From Morella rubra (taxonomy: Eukaryota > Streptophyta > Magnoliopsida > Fagales > Myricaceae), in NCBI GenBank assembly GCA_003952965.2, contig CM025851.1:269501-333500 (forward strand): DNA of 64,000 bases, written 5' to 3'. This document shows, piece by piece, positions 1 to 14,200 of this stretch. Every line of letters begins with the position of its first letter. The first letter of the stretch is position 1. Made by a program: the position numbers and the translations under genes. The notes beneath the pieces are model-generated. The model had not been told where the DNA came from. It searched no databases and saw only the letters and a list, made by a program, of their open reading frames with translations.

Positions 1-337
1 ATAGCTCCATAATGTTAAAAAAAAAAAAAATAGCAGCATGATTGAAAACAACAACAACAACGAAGATGAATCTTTTTCCTGAGGTTACAAAGATAAACGA
101 TGACATAATGAATGACAACCAGCAAAAGAGTCAGAAAAATAAGTTCCTCAGGTAAAACCAAAAAAGGAACACCAACGAGGATCATCTAGTCATGAAAATG
201 GCTAAAAACAAGCAGGGGTATGTAGCAGTGAAACTCCTATATATAGAAGTATAATTCCCTGACTTAAGACACAAAAACAGAAGGATGCAACAAAAGCTAT
301 CCCCTGGAAAGATCTCGGTCATTGATTAGAGCAAGTC
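1..337 (-). pseudogene. MnSOD-b intron 1 remnant
   Basis: This is homologous to MnSOD-a intron 1 (about 8094-8430), including the poly(A) and ACAACA tracts, and the similarity stops abruptly near 337. At the second occurrence (37951-38287) it directly continues MnSOD-b exon 2 and its splice acceptor at 37939-37942. It is therefore the intron 1 remnant of the decayed MnSOD-b copy. Exon 1 does not follow: the sequence beyond the break is unrelated to the MnSOD 5' region. Confidence 0.8.
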
Positions 338-1763
338 ATGTAGAACTAGAAGATATTCTCCCGCTATTTGATTGCGAATGACATGTGATTAATTTCTTCA
401 TTTATGTCCCAGGTGTCAAGCCGTGCCAAAACAAATTCTCCACCCCTCAGGATCATGATGAGCACCATGCATAAGGTAATACCCTCTTGGGCAAGTATTT
501 CGGTTGTGCTTAGCAAAGAGAGCCAAAGACACATACAGTTGTATTTGTTGCAAATGGGAAGATATATCCCCTTTGGTAACGTGCCTTGACTTGGATGATC
601 ATATGGGGATGTTGTTAGCTGAAAATTTTGGAACTACATTGAGTTGCTTTCTTGCAGGAATGCTATGCAGCTAGTAGGTCACACATTGCTTCCAATGCGA
701 TCATGACAAACTGCCCCATGGCAGTATGTATGAGAATTGCCAAGGAACTGCAGCGGTCTTGATGTGCTGAAATCTGAATGATTTGCCACGATCTGCTATT
801 AGTGCTCAACGTACAGGTTGTCAAAGTTGCACCAGATTCTGCTGGCACTCGAAGCCTAAACATGCAATGCTCAGTGGCAGGAGAGTCAGATTCCAGATAG
901 AGAATCTGGATTCAAGTTGTTGTTCAAGATACGTTGGACTAAAAGCAACTGAATAGATTAAATTGATTAAGTTCCGCGAGCATGACTTCAATCATCTCGG
1001 TTTTCGATTAGAAGAGTTGAAGCTCTGTGCCACCACATATGAGAGTTGGAGGCTCTATAAAGGCGTTTATAAATTTTAAGTACCTTGAATAAATGACGAT
1101 GAATTTAGTGAAAAAAAGAATAAATGACGGTGAATGAAAATCTACCTACCAGCTCACTTTTGAGGCACCTGTACCTTAAAACCCCTAAATACAACCAAGC
1201 CTGGACCTTAAAAGATCGTCACCATGTGGCTCATATGAGCTGAAAACAAATTCACATGTTGACAGCAAGCCAAAAACCATAGAATTACAACTACCTAAGC
1301 ATATCCTTTGTTTACTGCTATTCAAATTTCTGAGACCCATATCAGACATTTTTATCAACCTCGGGTCCCCAATGATCTTTACAAAACTATAACACATCTT
1401 GTCCACGGCTATGACGTAGTACCCCAGTGCCGAATATGCAATAGCGTCGTCTATCACTTGGGGTCAACTGATCAAGCGCTAAATGCAATTCCAATGTTGA
1501 ACGATTGCTATAGAAAAGACCAAGGTAGAAAGGACAGAACTATGAAAATTTCCAAATCATACTCACAAAATTCAGAATTGAATAAACCATCTTCCAAACA
1601 CAGAATTTATGGATTTCCAATACGCATTCTCCATCAAATCCAATTATCCATAAAGGTAAAAACTACAGCGAACCATAGACTTCCTACATGAGTGAAACGT
1701 TCCATAAACTAAAAACAACCATAGAAGAAAGGAGAATGACGATGGACTAAATTGATCTTCGTT
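338..1763. other. Spacer with two exon-like remnants
   Basis: No intact gene is visible. Two exon-like pieces lie on the plus strand. One is at 413-475, with an AG before it, 21 open codons and a GT after it. The other is at 658-762, with a CTTGCAG acceptor and 34 open codons, then TGA. I do not recognise the encoded peptides, and no upstream or downstream exons are evident. The rest (about 1000-1763) is AT-rich spacer between the MnSOD-b break and the 3' end of RPS26-a. Short ORFs on both strands around 1185-1691 look like chance. It is repeated at 38288-39713. Confidence 0.4.
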
Positions 1764-3919
<2,156 letters not shown>

Positions 3920-3938
3920 CTAACAAAAAGAGAAGGCC

Positions 3939-3945
3939 TTTTATA
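3939..3945 (-). promoter_or_regulatory. TATA box of RPS26-a
   Basis: TATAAAA on the minus strand, 122 bases upstream of the RPS26-a ATG. The same box is kept 124 bases upstream of RPS26-b (34327-34333). Confidence 0.6.
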
Positions 3946-4481
3946 CCTAGTGAACAGAAAGAGAAGAACCCCTCCTATTTAAAGATTTTGTACTTTCCTC
4001 CCCTCGATTTTTCTAGTACTATAAATTATCCACATTGTTGAGTTGTTGCGTCGAGGGGGCCGTTTTAGCCAAATGGTACAAGACGGCAAGACCAAATTGA
4101 TAGAAACGGTGGCAAATATCTTTTTTTTTTTTCTTTTCTTTTTTTGGAGTGATAGCAAACTGCAAATATCCCTTACACATGGACCAATAATACCAATATT
4201 CTTAAATATTAACCAGAATAAATGATGTGAAAAAAAAATACACGTAAGGGATATTTAAATTACTCAGAACTTTATACCAAAGCAAGTTGGTATTATTTCA
4301 ATAATCTTTGGACCAGGAATTTTTTTTTTTAAAATAAACAATTAGTCTTACTGTTCTTTTGGGGCACTTCATTGGTGACATTTGATATCACTACACATGG
4401 CGTGACCTCAAACCTTAGGTCACTACCTATAAATTACCATCTGATATTACTTAAAGCGTGTGGGTCTTGAAATAATGCGTA

Positions 4482-4665
4482 AGTGGTGTTTGATTGATAA
4501 AATATTGAGTTGTTGGAGTTGGTGAAAAAGTGAAAAGAGCAATGATTTGAATGCATTTTTTTTTATATTTATTTAGTGTAAAAAATAATAATTTGACGTA
4601 GAGGAAGAGAATTTTAGAGAATTATTTTTATTGAGTTAAAAATTTTGAGAGTCCCAAACACCACT
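4482..4665. mobile_element. MITE-like element
   Basis: About 184 bases bounded by inverted AGTGGTGTTTG / CAAACACCACT ends, with an AT-rich interior and no ORF. The ends resemble those of non-autonomous DNA transposons in plants. I could not see a clear target-site duplication. Repeated at 42432-42615. Confidence 0.45.
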
Positions 4666-4680
4666 CACATGTTGTCATGA

Positions 4681-5828
4681 GGCTTGTTTGGAAATGGGTT
4701 TTGGTTTTGATTTTGGTTTTAGGTTTAAAATTTTAAGATTTAAATATTGTTTTGTTTGTAAGGTTTTGTTTGGTTGATTTTGATTATGATATTCAAAAAA
4801 TAAAAAAAATCAGAAAAATATATAATTAAAAAATTAGAAAATCGTTTCATAAATATAAAAATTATAAAATTATAAAAATAGATAAAATATCAAACTTATT
4901 AAATGTATTCTTTAAAAAAAATACAACTTAAAAATGGTGCAAAATTTATAAAACAAATAAAATTTTCCAAAAAAAAACTTAACAATAATTTGCAAATATA
5001 ATCATTATCCAAACTATTACAAAAAACAATAAATAAAAAATAGATAAAATAAAAAAAAATTATTAAAATAGTTTCAAAACTGTATAAATGTCTATAAAAG
5101 TTTTAAAAAATTTATGATATTCATTTAAATTTGGGGACATATAGAAAATAAAAACTAATTTACAACAGCCATAAATAAATTTATGAACTAAAAAATAACT
5201 AAATGTATAAAAATATTTTAAAAAATAAAATATACTTCCAGATTTATAAGCTAATTTTGGTCCTTTGGGGCGAGAAATAATGCCTGTTTGAGGCATCTCA
5301 GGGCTCCAAGGGATAGTTCTTTTGCTTCTGTGCTATATCTGAAATATTTTTCTTTTGTTGCTTTTTACTTTTTAAATGTTACAGATTTGTATTTGCTTAG
5401 TTATTTCCCCCAGTCGATTATTTTTTTCCTCCCTCGGTGCGTGAAATAGTAATTTAAGCTTGGTAATATTTAATGTGGTAAGCTAAAATTAGTTGTTAAT
5501 TTAATTTTTATGAAAAAATTTTATTAGTTTCATATTTTATCTATTTTATAATTTTTTATATTTATGAAACTATTTTATACTTATTTTTTAAATTATATAT
5601 TTTCTTATTTTTTAAAATCATTTTTTATTTTTTAAATATCTTAATAACTATAAATTAATATTATTTAATTTAACTGAAATATAAATCATTCCAAACCTTA
5701 ATCAACCAAACAAACCCTTACAACAAAACAACATTTAAATCTAAAAATTTGAAATTTGAAAGTTAAACCCAAAACTAAAACCAAAACCAAAACCAAAACT
5801 AAAACCTCAACCCATTTCGGAAATGGAT
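4681..5828. mobile_element. Foldback DNA element (non-autonomous)
   Basis: About 1.15 kb with long imperfect inverted arms. The left arm starts near 4681 (GGCTTGTTTGGAAATGGG), with GGTTTT-rich repeats and then an AT-rich part. The right arm (about 5490-5828) reads back as its complement, with CCAAAACCAAAAC repeats ending in CCCATTTCGGAAATGG. The loop near 5200-5480 has no coding potential. The element is absent from the paralogous RPS26-b/MnSOD-b interval, so it inserted after that duplication or was lost there. Repeated at 42631-43778. Confidence 0.65.
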
Positions 5829-6231
5829 AGTATGAGCAAGCATATCTCGCATCCACAGGGGAGCAACCCCAGTTTCATAGATTTGCTCAAAATACTCCCC
5901 CCATATGCCTCAGAAGGTTAATTGCTCGCAGGCGATAATGTAATGAAGGCGGACAGAGCCCGCGTAACAAAAAGACCAGAAACCATGCAATTCCAAACAA
6001 ACGCAAAATCTATGCAAAAATGAAACGGGCCATGTTTTCATTTTTTGGAATAAGCATAAAGCTACACAGAGCATATAGCTCAACGTAATTTGATTTTCAT
6101 ACACGAGATACACCGGTAACCAGAAAGTTCAACAGAAACAAAGGTCATTCTCGTTTGCGACATATCATTTTATTCCAGTATCAGACAGACTGCAAGGACA
6201 TTTCCATAGAACCCCATCTTTCTCATTCGCT

Positions 6232-9164
6232 TCACTTGGATTCTTTCTCATAGACTTCACTGGAATAATGCCAATCGATGACTTTCCATACGTTCTTTAG
6301 ATAATCTGGTCTGACATTCTTGTACTGTAACATGAGCATAAAAAAACGTCAGATGCTACATATAGAGGCAAACATCACATGACTCATTACTGGATGATAA
6401 CGCACCAGTCAACAGTTAAACGAGAGAAAAAGAAATTGTTTCAATGCTAGACATCAAGCATTCTTTCGCAACATCTCTCAAGAGATACTTACCATTTGCA
6501 AACCATTTTCCTCCACAAAATATAGTAGCTAAAGGTAGAACGCATGTAATGCAATTGATTTTTGTTATGCTGAACAAAGGCAACCTCATGTGCAAAGTCT
6601 CTTAAACCTCATCCACACCCCCCCACATTGTAAAAATACTCATTACCTAGAGGCTCATTAACCAGAGAAGAGGATTTCACACAACTAAAAGTTAATATAT
6701 TCAAGATAATACTTATTTACAAAATACCGTTTCAATTCATCCTATTTCATCAGATCTAGGATGTGATATGGTTCCAAAGGATGAAATGGACATGGACATG
6801 GACAGTTCCAATAAGATTGAATTAAAAATCCATTTTTTGATTTATTTCATCTATTTCGTGACTGGAACAGGGGGGATACACGTTACACCACGATTTTGAA
6901 TCAGAAGAGAGATTTCAAGAAATGGCGGATCTATTCACATCTGCCCGTATACGATTTTCTGTCAAATTAAGGTCCAAAGGGAAAATGGCCAGACTACAAT
7001 GGTAGAAAAAAAGATTATAAAGTGCCATTATGAACACTGTGCTTGTGCAAGATCCTGGCCATCATGTAGAAGGGGGAGTTAATCTCTTCAAAACCTGACA
7101 GAGTATCAATTTCTATTTTCAAACATCAAGAAGCCACCTTAGAGTAATTTACCTGTAAGTAGTACGCATGCTCCCAAACATCAATACCGAGCAAAGGAAC
7201 TAAATGTGGGCCTTTAGTTACCAGAGGGTCCTGAACAAAACATAAAAGGGAACATAAAAGCAATTAGACAAGTTTTGGCACATATTTGTATAAAGGGTAG
7301 ACAAACCATTTACAAAAGCAATTTAAGCACTATCTTTAACATCCATGTTTTCAAAAGACAGGAATTCTTGATGATTGCAGAACTCCTAAAATGAGGATTA
7401 AGATAGTAGTATACATCCAGCGTAAGTCTTGTTCTATTCGTAACCAAAGTTAAGATTGAAACCAAGGCCAGACAGTAGCGAAGTTAAGCAGCCAAGTGTT
7501 CTTAAGCCAAAATAATCACTCCAAAGAATGGGGTGAGAATGAACTCCAACACTTGACCTTCTCAGGCAAAACACGTAAATTGTTATGAAACAAACCTATT
7601 GCCATATTACTCTCTGATTGGATATGCTTAAAATTTTACCTGATTTGCGGTTGTTTCAACCACAAGCTTCTTCAACTCCTTGTCCAGACCAAGCCACTGC
7701 CAAGAGAGAAACAAGTTAAAGAACCACAAAGAGTGAGCATTGACTGAATGGACCAGCCAATGACCAGGGACATAAAATGGATGCTAGAAATTTCACAAGC
7801 TGCAAAACCTACCACCCATCCCGAGCCCTGTAAAGCAGCACCTTCTAAGTTCATTTTTTGCACGAGTGTCTCCAGCGAACCAAAATGAGTGTCAATAGCC
7901 CAACCGAGGGAACCCTTCGGGGGCTCACCACCCCCTTCCTGCAATATTTAAAGCATTGGTAAAACAAGCTTCTTAAAGGAAATCAAAGAAAACAACAATG
8001 ACTTCAAAAAAGAGCTAAACAATATGAACTTACACGAATGGGAGCGAGATTCTTCCAGAAAATTGAATGATTGATGTGACCTGTAAGAAAAATAGTTTCA
8101 TAATGTTAAAAAAAAATCGCAGCATGATTGAAAACAACAACAACAACAAAGATGAATCTTTTTCCTGAGGTTAAAAAGATAAATGGACATAATGAATGAC
8201 AACCAGCAAAAAAGTCAGAAAAATAAATTCGTCAGGTAAAACCAAAAAAGGAACACCAACGAGGATCATCTAAGGTCATGAAAATGGCTAAAAACAAGCA
8301 GGGGGTATGTGGCAGTGAAACTCTTATAGTGGTATAATTGCCATACTTGAGATACAAAAAACAGAAGGATGCAGCAAAAGCTATCCCCTGGAAAGATTTC
8401 GGTCATTGATTAGAGTAAGTCATGTCGAACACTATAGCAACCATGTTTATGAGACGCCACTTCACAGTCATCGCTAATTCTACCCAGGAATTATGAAAAT
8501 CCATAACCCATTTTCCCGAAGGATAAAGACAGTCAGTTCAACAACTTCAAGATTCGGGATACCTGTCCCATTTTATGAGGACGACCCGAGTCTCACAAAA
8601 CTCTATGGAGTACTACAATCTTCCAGCATACAAACTTACTTCACTGTTTCGCAACCCGATTCTAACAAAAAATATATCATAACTTTGAAACAGGCCGAAA
8701 CCAATTAAAGTTGAACCAACATAAATATGCAATCCGATTTTGTTCCTATCATTCATCATAAAGAGAAGAACTTCCCATTACTAGTAGATTAGCTTAGATA
8801 AGAGCGGAACAAATATAAATAACAAATTTCCATATCGCACTCAAACAAATAAGCAACAGCGAGAGAGAGAGAGATAAAGAATTCGACCTCCGCCATTAAA
8901 CTTGATGGCGCTCTGCAATTTGACCACGGCGGTGGAGTCACCTTTGGCCATGGCTTCGTCGAGCTGTTCGAGAGCCTTGTTGAAGTTTGTAATGTAAGCC
9001 TGGTGGTGCTTTTGGTGGTGGAGCTGCATGATCTCGCCGCTGATGACGGGCTCGAGGGCACCGTAGTCGTAAGGAAGATCGGGCAGGGAGAAGGTCTGCA
9101 GCCCTCGAAGCTGAGGGAGGCGAAGCCCTAGGGTTTTCCTGGTCAAAAGGGGTCGGAGCGCCAT
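6232..9164 (-). CDS. Mitochondrial manganese superoxide dismutase, copy a
   Basis: Converts superoxide to hydrogen peroxide and oxygen in the mitochondrial matrix. Six exons on the minus strand: 8888-9164, 8034-8080, 7813-7938, 7640-7696, 7153-7230 and 6232-6324. All are GT-AG and in phase, giving 225 residues, about normal for plant MnSOD. Residues 1 to about 26 ([20 protein letters not shown]...) look like an Arg/Leu-rich presequence, and the mature part starts near [13 protein letters not shown]. The four metal ligands are present: H49 (MQLHH), H97 (INHSIF), D186 and H190 (DVWEH). Head-to-head with the MATE gene, 2.1 kb away. A decayed paralogue lies at 36090-37939. An identical copy lies at 44182-47114. 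Confidence 0.96.
8861..8874. repeat. GA microsatellite in MnSOD-a intron 1
   Basis: Run of GA dinucleotides 14 bases inside intron 1 of MnSOD-a, next to the splice donor. It is the same length in the second unit (46811-46824). Confidence 0.6.
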
Positions 9165-9252
9165 GTTGAAAAAAGGTGTGGAGATCCTGCAGAGAGCAGA
9201 GAGTAGTGAGAGAATGAGAACGGGAGTGGCAGATGATAGAGCGAGCAGCGGG

Positions 9253-9280
9253 TTTATAGTATACAGCCAATGCCCAATGG
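9253..9280 (-). promoter_or_regulatory. MnSOD-a core promoter
   Basis: TATAAA on the minus strand (9253-9258) lies 89 bases upstream of the MnSOD ATG. Two CCAAT pentamers in inverted orientation sit just further out (9266-9280). Spacing fits a plant core promoter; function is inferred from position only. Repeated at 47203-47230. Confidence 0.5.
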
Positions 9281-10020
9281 AATAACCCAAACAATAAAAA
9301 ACGAAAAGCGTGACTAGTGTTACACTTGTGATATTAATGTATAAATTTTAACGAATACACTGCTTAATTCTTCTGTTTATCAAAATTAATCGACAAAAAA
9401 ACCGACATGAAATGAGGGTCTGTGTCTCTATATTTGAGGTCAAATAATCTATCTCGACTCTTATTCTTGTTGATGGGCTCTTTTTTAGCGGACATGTTAA
9501 TGGATTAATTTTTAGAAGACCGAAAGATTTATATGTATACATACACCCATAAGTTGAAAATTATACATAAAACCTAATTTGTTAAAAATAACTACCAAAC
9601 TTTTTTTTTCTGCGTAACTACTGCACGGTACTATAATTAAGCCAAAAAAATAAAATATTGAGGAGTCCTAATCAAGGTATTTATTTGGCTGCAAAAGACT
9701 GAAAGAGAGAGAAAACTGCGGTTTATCAAAATCTGGGTGCGGAATTCAGAAATGCGACCACGGTATAAGGACACATGCGTCTTTTCGAGTCACAATGTCA
9801 TGATAACTGATAGTCTAGTTGTAGTTGTTACAAAGTACATTTATTTATATCTAAACTATTCGTCGCTCTTTGAAACCTCAATTTCTCTCACATTTTATAT
9901 TCTGTTGCTAAATTTTTTTTCTAGAAAATCTCACCCAAAGATTTCATCTATCATTTTACTTGTTTTGTTTTACGTGGAAGACTGCTCTTTCTTAGGTTGG
10001 ATTTGTTGTCTGAGAGATGA

Positions 10021-10229
10021 GTCATGTTTGGATTGTTTTAAAAATAATTTAAAAAATTTCTCACTATTAATTTTTCATCAATTCTAATATCTTTTCATCA
10101 ATCTTAATAATTTTTTATAAATTTGAACAATTTTTAATATATTTTATACTAATTTAAAAAAAATCTATACTATTTTTAAAAAAATACAAACACAAAAAAT
10201 TATTCTAAAATCTAAACGAAACGCAGCCG
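10021..10229. mobile_element. MITE-like AT-rich element
   Basis: The left end reads GTTTGGATTGTTTTAAAA and the right end, on the complement, CTGCGTTTCGTTTAGATTTT. These give imperfect terminal inverted repeats around an AT-rich core without coding capacity. The GTTTGGATT-type ends are common in plant MITEs. No clear target-site duplication was seen. Repeated at 47971-48179. Confidence 0.4.
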
Positions 10230-10375
10230 AAAAATTGTGTTTCGGTGGTTATTAGTTTTCTGGTCTTTTTTCCGACAGGTCACAAAGCCCGGTGAAGAGA
10301 GAATGGGAGAGAGAAAAAATACAGAAAGAGTGCTCGTCGAATATTCCTCGAAGATGTTCTACAGTCAAATGTGAC

Positions 10376-10524
10376 TGGGCTTTATTTGATTTCCCGAAAG
10401 CCCATCTTTTGATTGTTTGTCAAAATCTCGCTCAGCCCAGAGCTCAGATTTAAGGAGAAACGGCATGTAGCCCGCCTGAGATCATAGAAAAGCCTAATCT
10501 CTAAACGGAGTGAGAGTAGGCCCA
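10376..10524. promoter_or_regulatory. Cluster of site II-like motifs
   Basis: Four TGGGCY-type hexamers lie within 150 bases: TGGGCT at 10376, AGCCCA at 10399 and 10434, GGCCCA at 10519. Such clusters are typical of plant promoters bound by TCP factors. It lies 0.7 kb upstream of the proposed MATE start and 1.2 kb upstream of the MnSOD start, so which gene it serves is unclear. Confidence 0.3.
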
Positions 10525-10707
10525 AAACTTGGCGCACGCGTTCAAATATTTTACTTGCATCGTTAAGCTTCCACGGGACACTTAAAATTTAAAAAGATTT
10601 CGTTTGATCATAGGTTGCTGGCTGCAGGGATGCAGAATTTAGTACATTTTTCTAATTTGAACAATGGAATCAAAGAGAATATACCAAGCCTCTGCCATCT
10701 ATTCGAG

Positions 10708-10733
10708 CATTATTATTAGTATTATTATTATTA
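10708..10733. repeat. ATT microsatellite
   Basis: Short ATT/TTA trinucleotide run with one interruption (TATTATTAGTATTATTATTA). Its length is the same in the second unit (48658-48683), which is notable because such tracts usually change quickly. Confidence 0.7.
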
Positions 10734-11228
10734 GATTGAATCTAAAGGATAAGTATGCATAGCCACTTGATTTTACCAAGTGTTAAAAAATATGTTATTT
10801 TATCTGTCTACGCCAAAGTTCGAAGAAAGCTACCCACTTGACTTTTCTTTATGTGTATATCTCCTCTTTTGTTTTCGTTCCCCAATGCCTTGTGCTCCCC
10901 TACTTCAATCTTTCTCAATTAGGACTCCCAACGTTTGCATTTACGAGAAGTAAATGAGAAGTTGTGATTCGCTATCATCCATGGAGACAATGCTGATTCG
11001 AGAACATTAGGATTGCTTTTGAATGGAATCTACCTCTGACAAGCATGTGCAAATATACCTAGTATGTCCTCGTACAATATAGGACGTAGAAGCAGAGTAG
11101 ACCTCACTTTTTATATTTGTGCATCCCCACTACTCCCTTCACCCGGCATTAGTTTGGGCAATCCGCCATTCCGGTCTTTGCCGTGCCAGAGAAGTGTAGT
11201 TGTCTCTTTCACAGAAACATCTTTCGAA

Positions 11229-14200
11229 ATGTGCAACTCAACCGAATCCCAGGCAGTCTCACAGAGTAATCTTTCAAACAATGGGAGTGATGTTAGGGGA
11301 AGAGCGGAAGGAAGAAAGTACACTAATGGAATGTTTTGGAAGCAGGTGGTGACGATCAAGGTACGACTTCCGCTCCACTTTACTTGCAAGTTCGCCACCT
11401 TTTTGCATGTTTTTCTCCATGCGCGTTCCCAGACTACAATTTAGTCAAGCACAATGGGCGGTGATACTGCCAACAAAGCCATTTTCGTGAATAGTGTGAC
11501 TTTTGGTGGTATGTATTCCTTCTCAAGTCAAGGGAATGGCATACGGGCAAATACACTGTTGGGTAGAAGCTGTTTGAGATAAGGAAATGAACATGGTTTG
11601 ACATTTCAATTTATCACTACTTGGGAGCAACAGAGATAAATTGCCACTAAGGGCAACAGCATGATGAAGAACAAACCAGATTTTCACACACGCGCATGCA
11701 CATAAATCTACCTGAAAAACAAGTATCCCTGCACTTGGAAAAGTGTAAAATTTCTCAATCTGCACCATTAGGCTCACCGTGATTTTTCGTGATCATGTTG
11801 AAATAAGGCACGTACCAGAAGAGGGGTGATAGAGTTGGAAAACCTTAAACTTCTCCAGCTATTAGCAAGAATAACCCTCTCCTCGAGGACCACCACTGGG
11901 ATTTTATTACGAGAACCAAATATAAGCTCCTCTTAATGAGCACTTATTCACAGGGGGAAAAGCATCTTTATCTCCTACGCCAAATGTTTTTCTATTCAGG
12001 CCTGGGGATTGCGATACAATTTGGGCACTGTTTTATTTCCCTGGTCTGGGAATCCCTAAACCCAAAGGTGGTTTTGCTCCCTCTAAGCAGGATTCTCCCC
12101 CTCTAGCATCGCAACTACCGAGCAATTCCTTACTAGATTTTCAGCACGAGTGTAGCAGGGACCACTAGGTATCTAGCAAACGCAACTAGGGTATCTCTCA
12201 CTTCTCACCATGTTCTTTTTTCAATAATATGTGAAACAATAACCATAAGTCCTACTATCCATGCCATCTTATTTGATGTGACCTACCGTGTTAACAGCCT
12301 CTTCCCACAGAATGATGGTTAAAGGATACTAAATAGACGGAGATTAAAATTCCATTTCCCCCTATGCAAGGAGAATCAAACTGGAGTACCATAAAAGGTG
12401 TTCAGGATTGGAAATTGAGACCAAAACAAGCATTACCCCTCGTTCATCTCCCTATTAAAATTTGTCTTCCACATTTGTACTGTAGGAACTGGAGACAACC
12501 CAAATGATGTAGCACCATTTGGAGTCCAGAATTATAGATCCAATTTGCACATAGCATTATGACAAAAGGCCAAGTCTAGAATTAGCAATCATCATAGGAC
12601 CAAAACTCAAATCTTACCAGATTCAACTAGAAATGAAGTCAGTTATAGGATGGACCACCTTATCGCAAAGTTACATGGATGCATCTATGGAATTTCCACT
12701 AAACCCTTCCAACTTGAAGGAACTACTCAAAAATAAGCTCAATAACTCCTTTGACAACAGTCCTCAAGCAACAACGATTTCCTCATGCCAAGCATCAAGG
12801 GGATCGAATTATAAAGGTCTAACAAGCACAAAGCAGTCGTATCAAAGCCTAACAAAAACTGATTAACATGTCATCCAAACCCACCTATAACTTTGAGGAA
12901 GAAATAATCCACAAAAAATCACCAGCGTCCAAACTAATTGACATATGACATATTAGACTGTCAATAGAATATATGGAAACAACAGGGAGCTGCTGCCCAG
13001 ACTAATTAGTTTAATTCCATAATCCACCTAGTTTCTTATGGTAGGATTCGCACACTTTATATCGATGCACTGTCGGGAACTATACTCATGATTTGTGAAA
13101 GTCATAAGTGGAAAATAGCAAGTTGGCAAAGAGGGAAAGTAGGAATAAAGGAGATGCAATTACAAAAATGTGAAATTTAGGACAATTAATGGAAAAAATA
13201 TCCCAATCACTTACTTGTGACCAGGTTCGCAAATATATATGTCTTTCCTAACCGATGAAGCAAAATTAATTTCATCTCATCAAAAGCTTGGCTAGAATGC
13301 ATTGACACCGTCACGAATTTCGAGGCCAATAAGTAAATTCCAACTACCCACATTTGTCCACTTCTGCAACTGCCTACCACGTGCATTGCATTGTGCTTCT
13401 CCATTCATAATACTGAGCCAATTTGGCTACGAAAACTCTTATGTATTTAGTGGCTCGGCACTGGAGTACATTGACTTTCGGAAGGGTATTTCAAGGTTCT
13501 CATGTTATGGGCAACAATGGTCTAGTAAGAAAACTCGAGTTCCTTCAAGATAGCAGAAAGCTTGTGCATCCCACCAGCAGGCAAATCTGACAAACATCGC
13601 CAATTCTTCTGTGCAGTTATCTGTTCTCTTAGCACTATGGTATATCAATTTCAAACAGAAACTTTACAAGCCCTCATATTTTGCAAGCTTGCATGCCCCG
13701 TAGTAATATCTATATCTGTGCAGTTATCTGTTCCAAATGTGCTCACATATCTATATTGGTGAATTCTTTATACTCTGCATGACTTAATGCAGGTAGCAGA
13801 GGAGCTGATATCACTTTGCAAACTTGCATGCCCCATAGTAGCATCAAGCCTGCTTTTATACTCCAAGATGATTGTCTCTATGCTCTTCTTGGGACATCTT
13901 GGGAACACTGAGTTAGCTGGGGGATCACTTTCAATTGGATTTGCAAATATTACAGGATACTCTGTTCTGAAAGGCCTCGCTATGGGAATGGAACCAATAT
14001 GCTGCCAAGCTTATGGAGCTAAAAAAGGGGACGTTCTCTGCCAAACATACAGAAGGACTGTCTGTCTCCTTTTTCTCGCAGCCATTCCAATTTCTCTATT
14101 GTGGTTAAACATGGAGCCCATCCTTCTATGGCTAGGTCAGGAGCAAACGATTACATCCATGGCCAAGGTTTATATAACATATTCCCTTCCAGATTTGCTA

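Larger units (their letters stand above)
9165..11228. other. Divergent spacer between MnSOD-a and MATE genes
   Basis: No gene recognised. It contains the MnSOD promoter, a MITE-like AT-rich element (about 10021-10229), a cluster of TGGGCT/GGCCCA motifs (10376-10524), a short ATT microsatellite (about 10708-10733) and plain AT-rich sequence. An ORF of 116 codons at 9737-10087 has low-complexity hydrophobic content and no recognisable domain, and I treat it as chance. Confidence 0.5.

Noticed and set aside
1185..1691. Overlapping ORFs of 90 (minus) and 127 (plus) codons
   Set aside because: No recognisable motif in either and no splice-consistent neighbours; perfect repetition in the second unit reflects the 38-kb duplication, not selection.
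4043..4225. CRISPR-like or array structure in the repeat-rich spacer
   Set aside because: Repeats are irregular AT-rich words and inverted arms of DNA transposons, and the window is eukaryotic.
8789..9294. Minus-strand ORFs of 90 and 118 codons over MnSOD exon 1
   Set aside because: Alternative frames of MnSOD exon 1; only the frame with [13 protein letters not shown] makes sense.
9737..10087. 116-codon plus-strand ORF between MnSOD and MATE
   Set aside because: AT-rich, low-complexity hydrophobic translation, no domain, no splice context, and it overlaps a MITE-like element.
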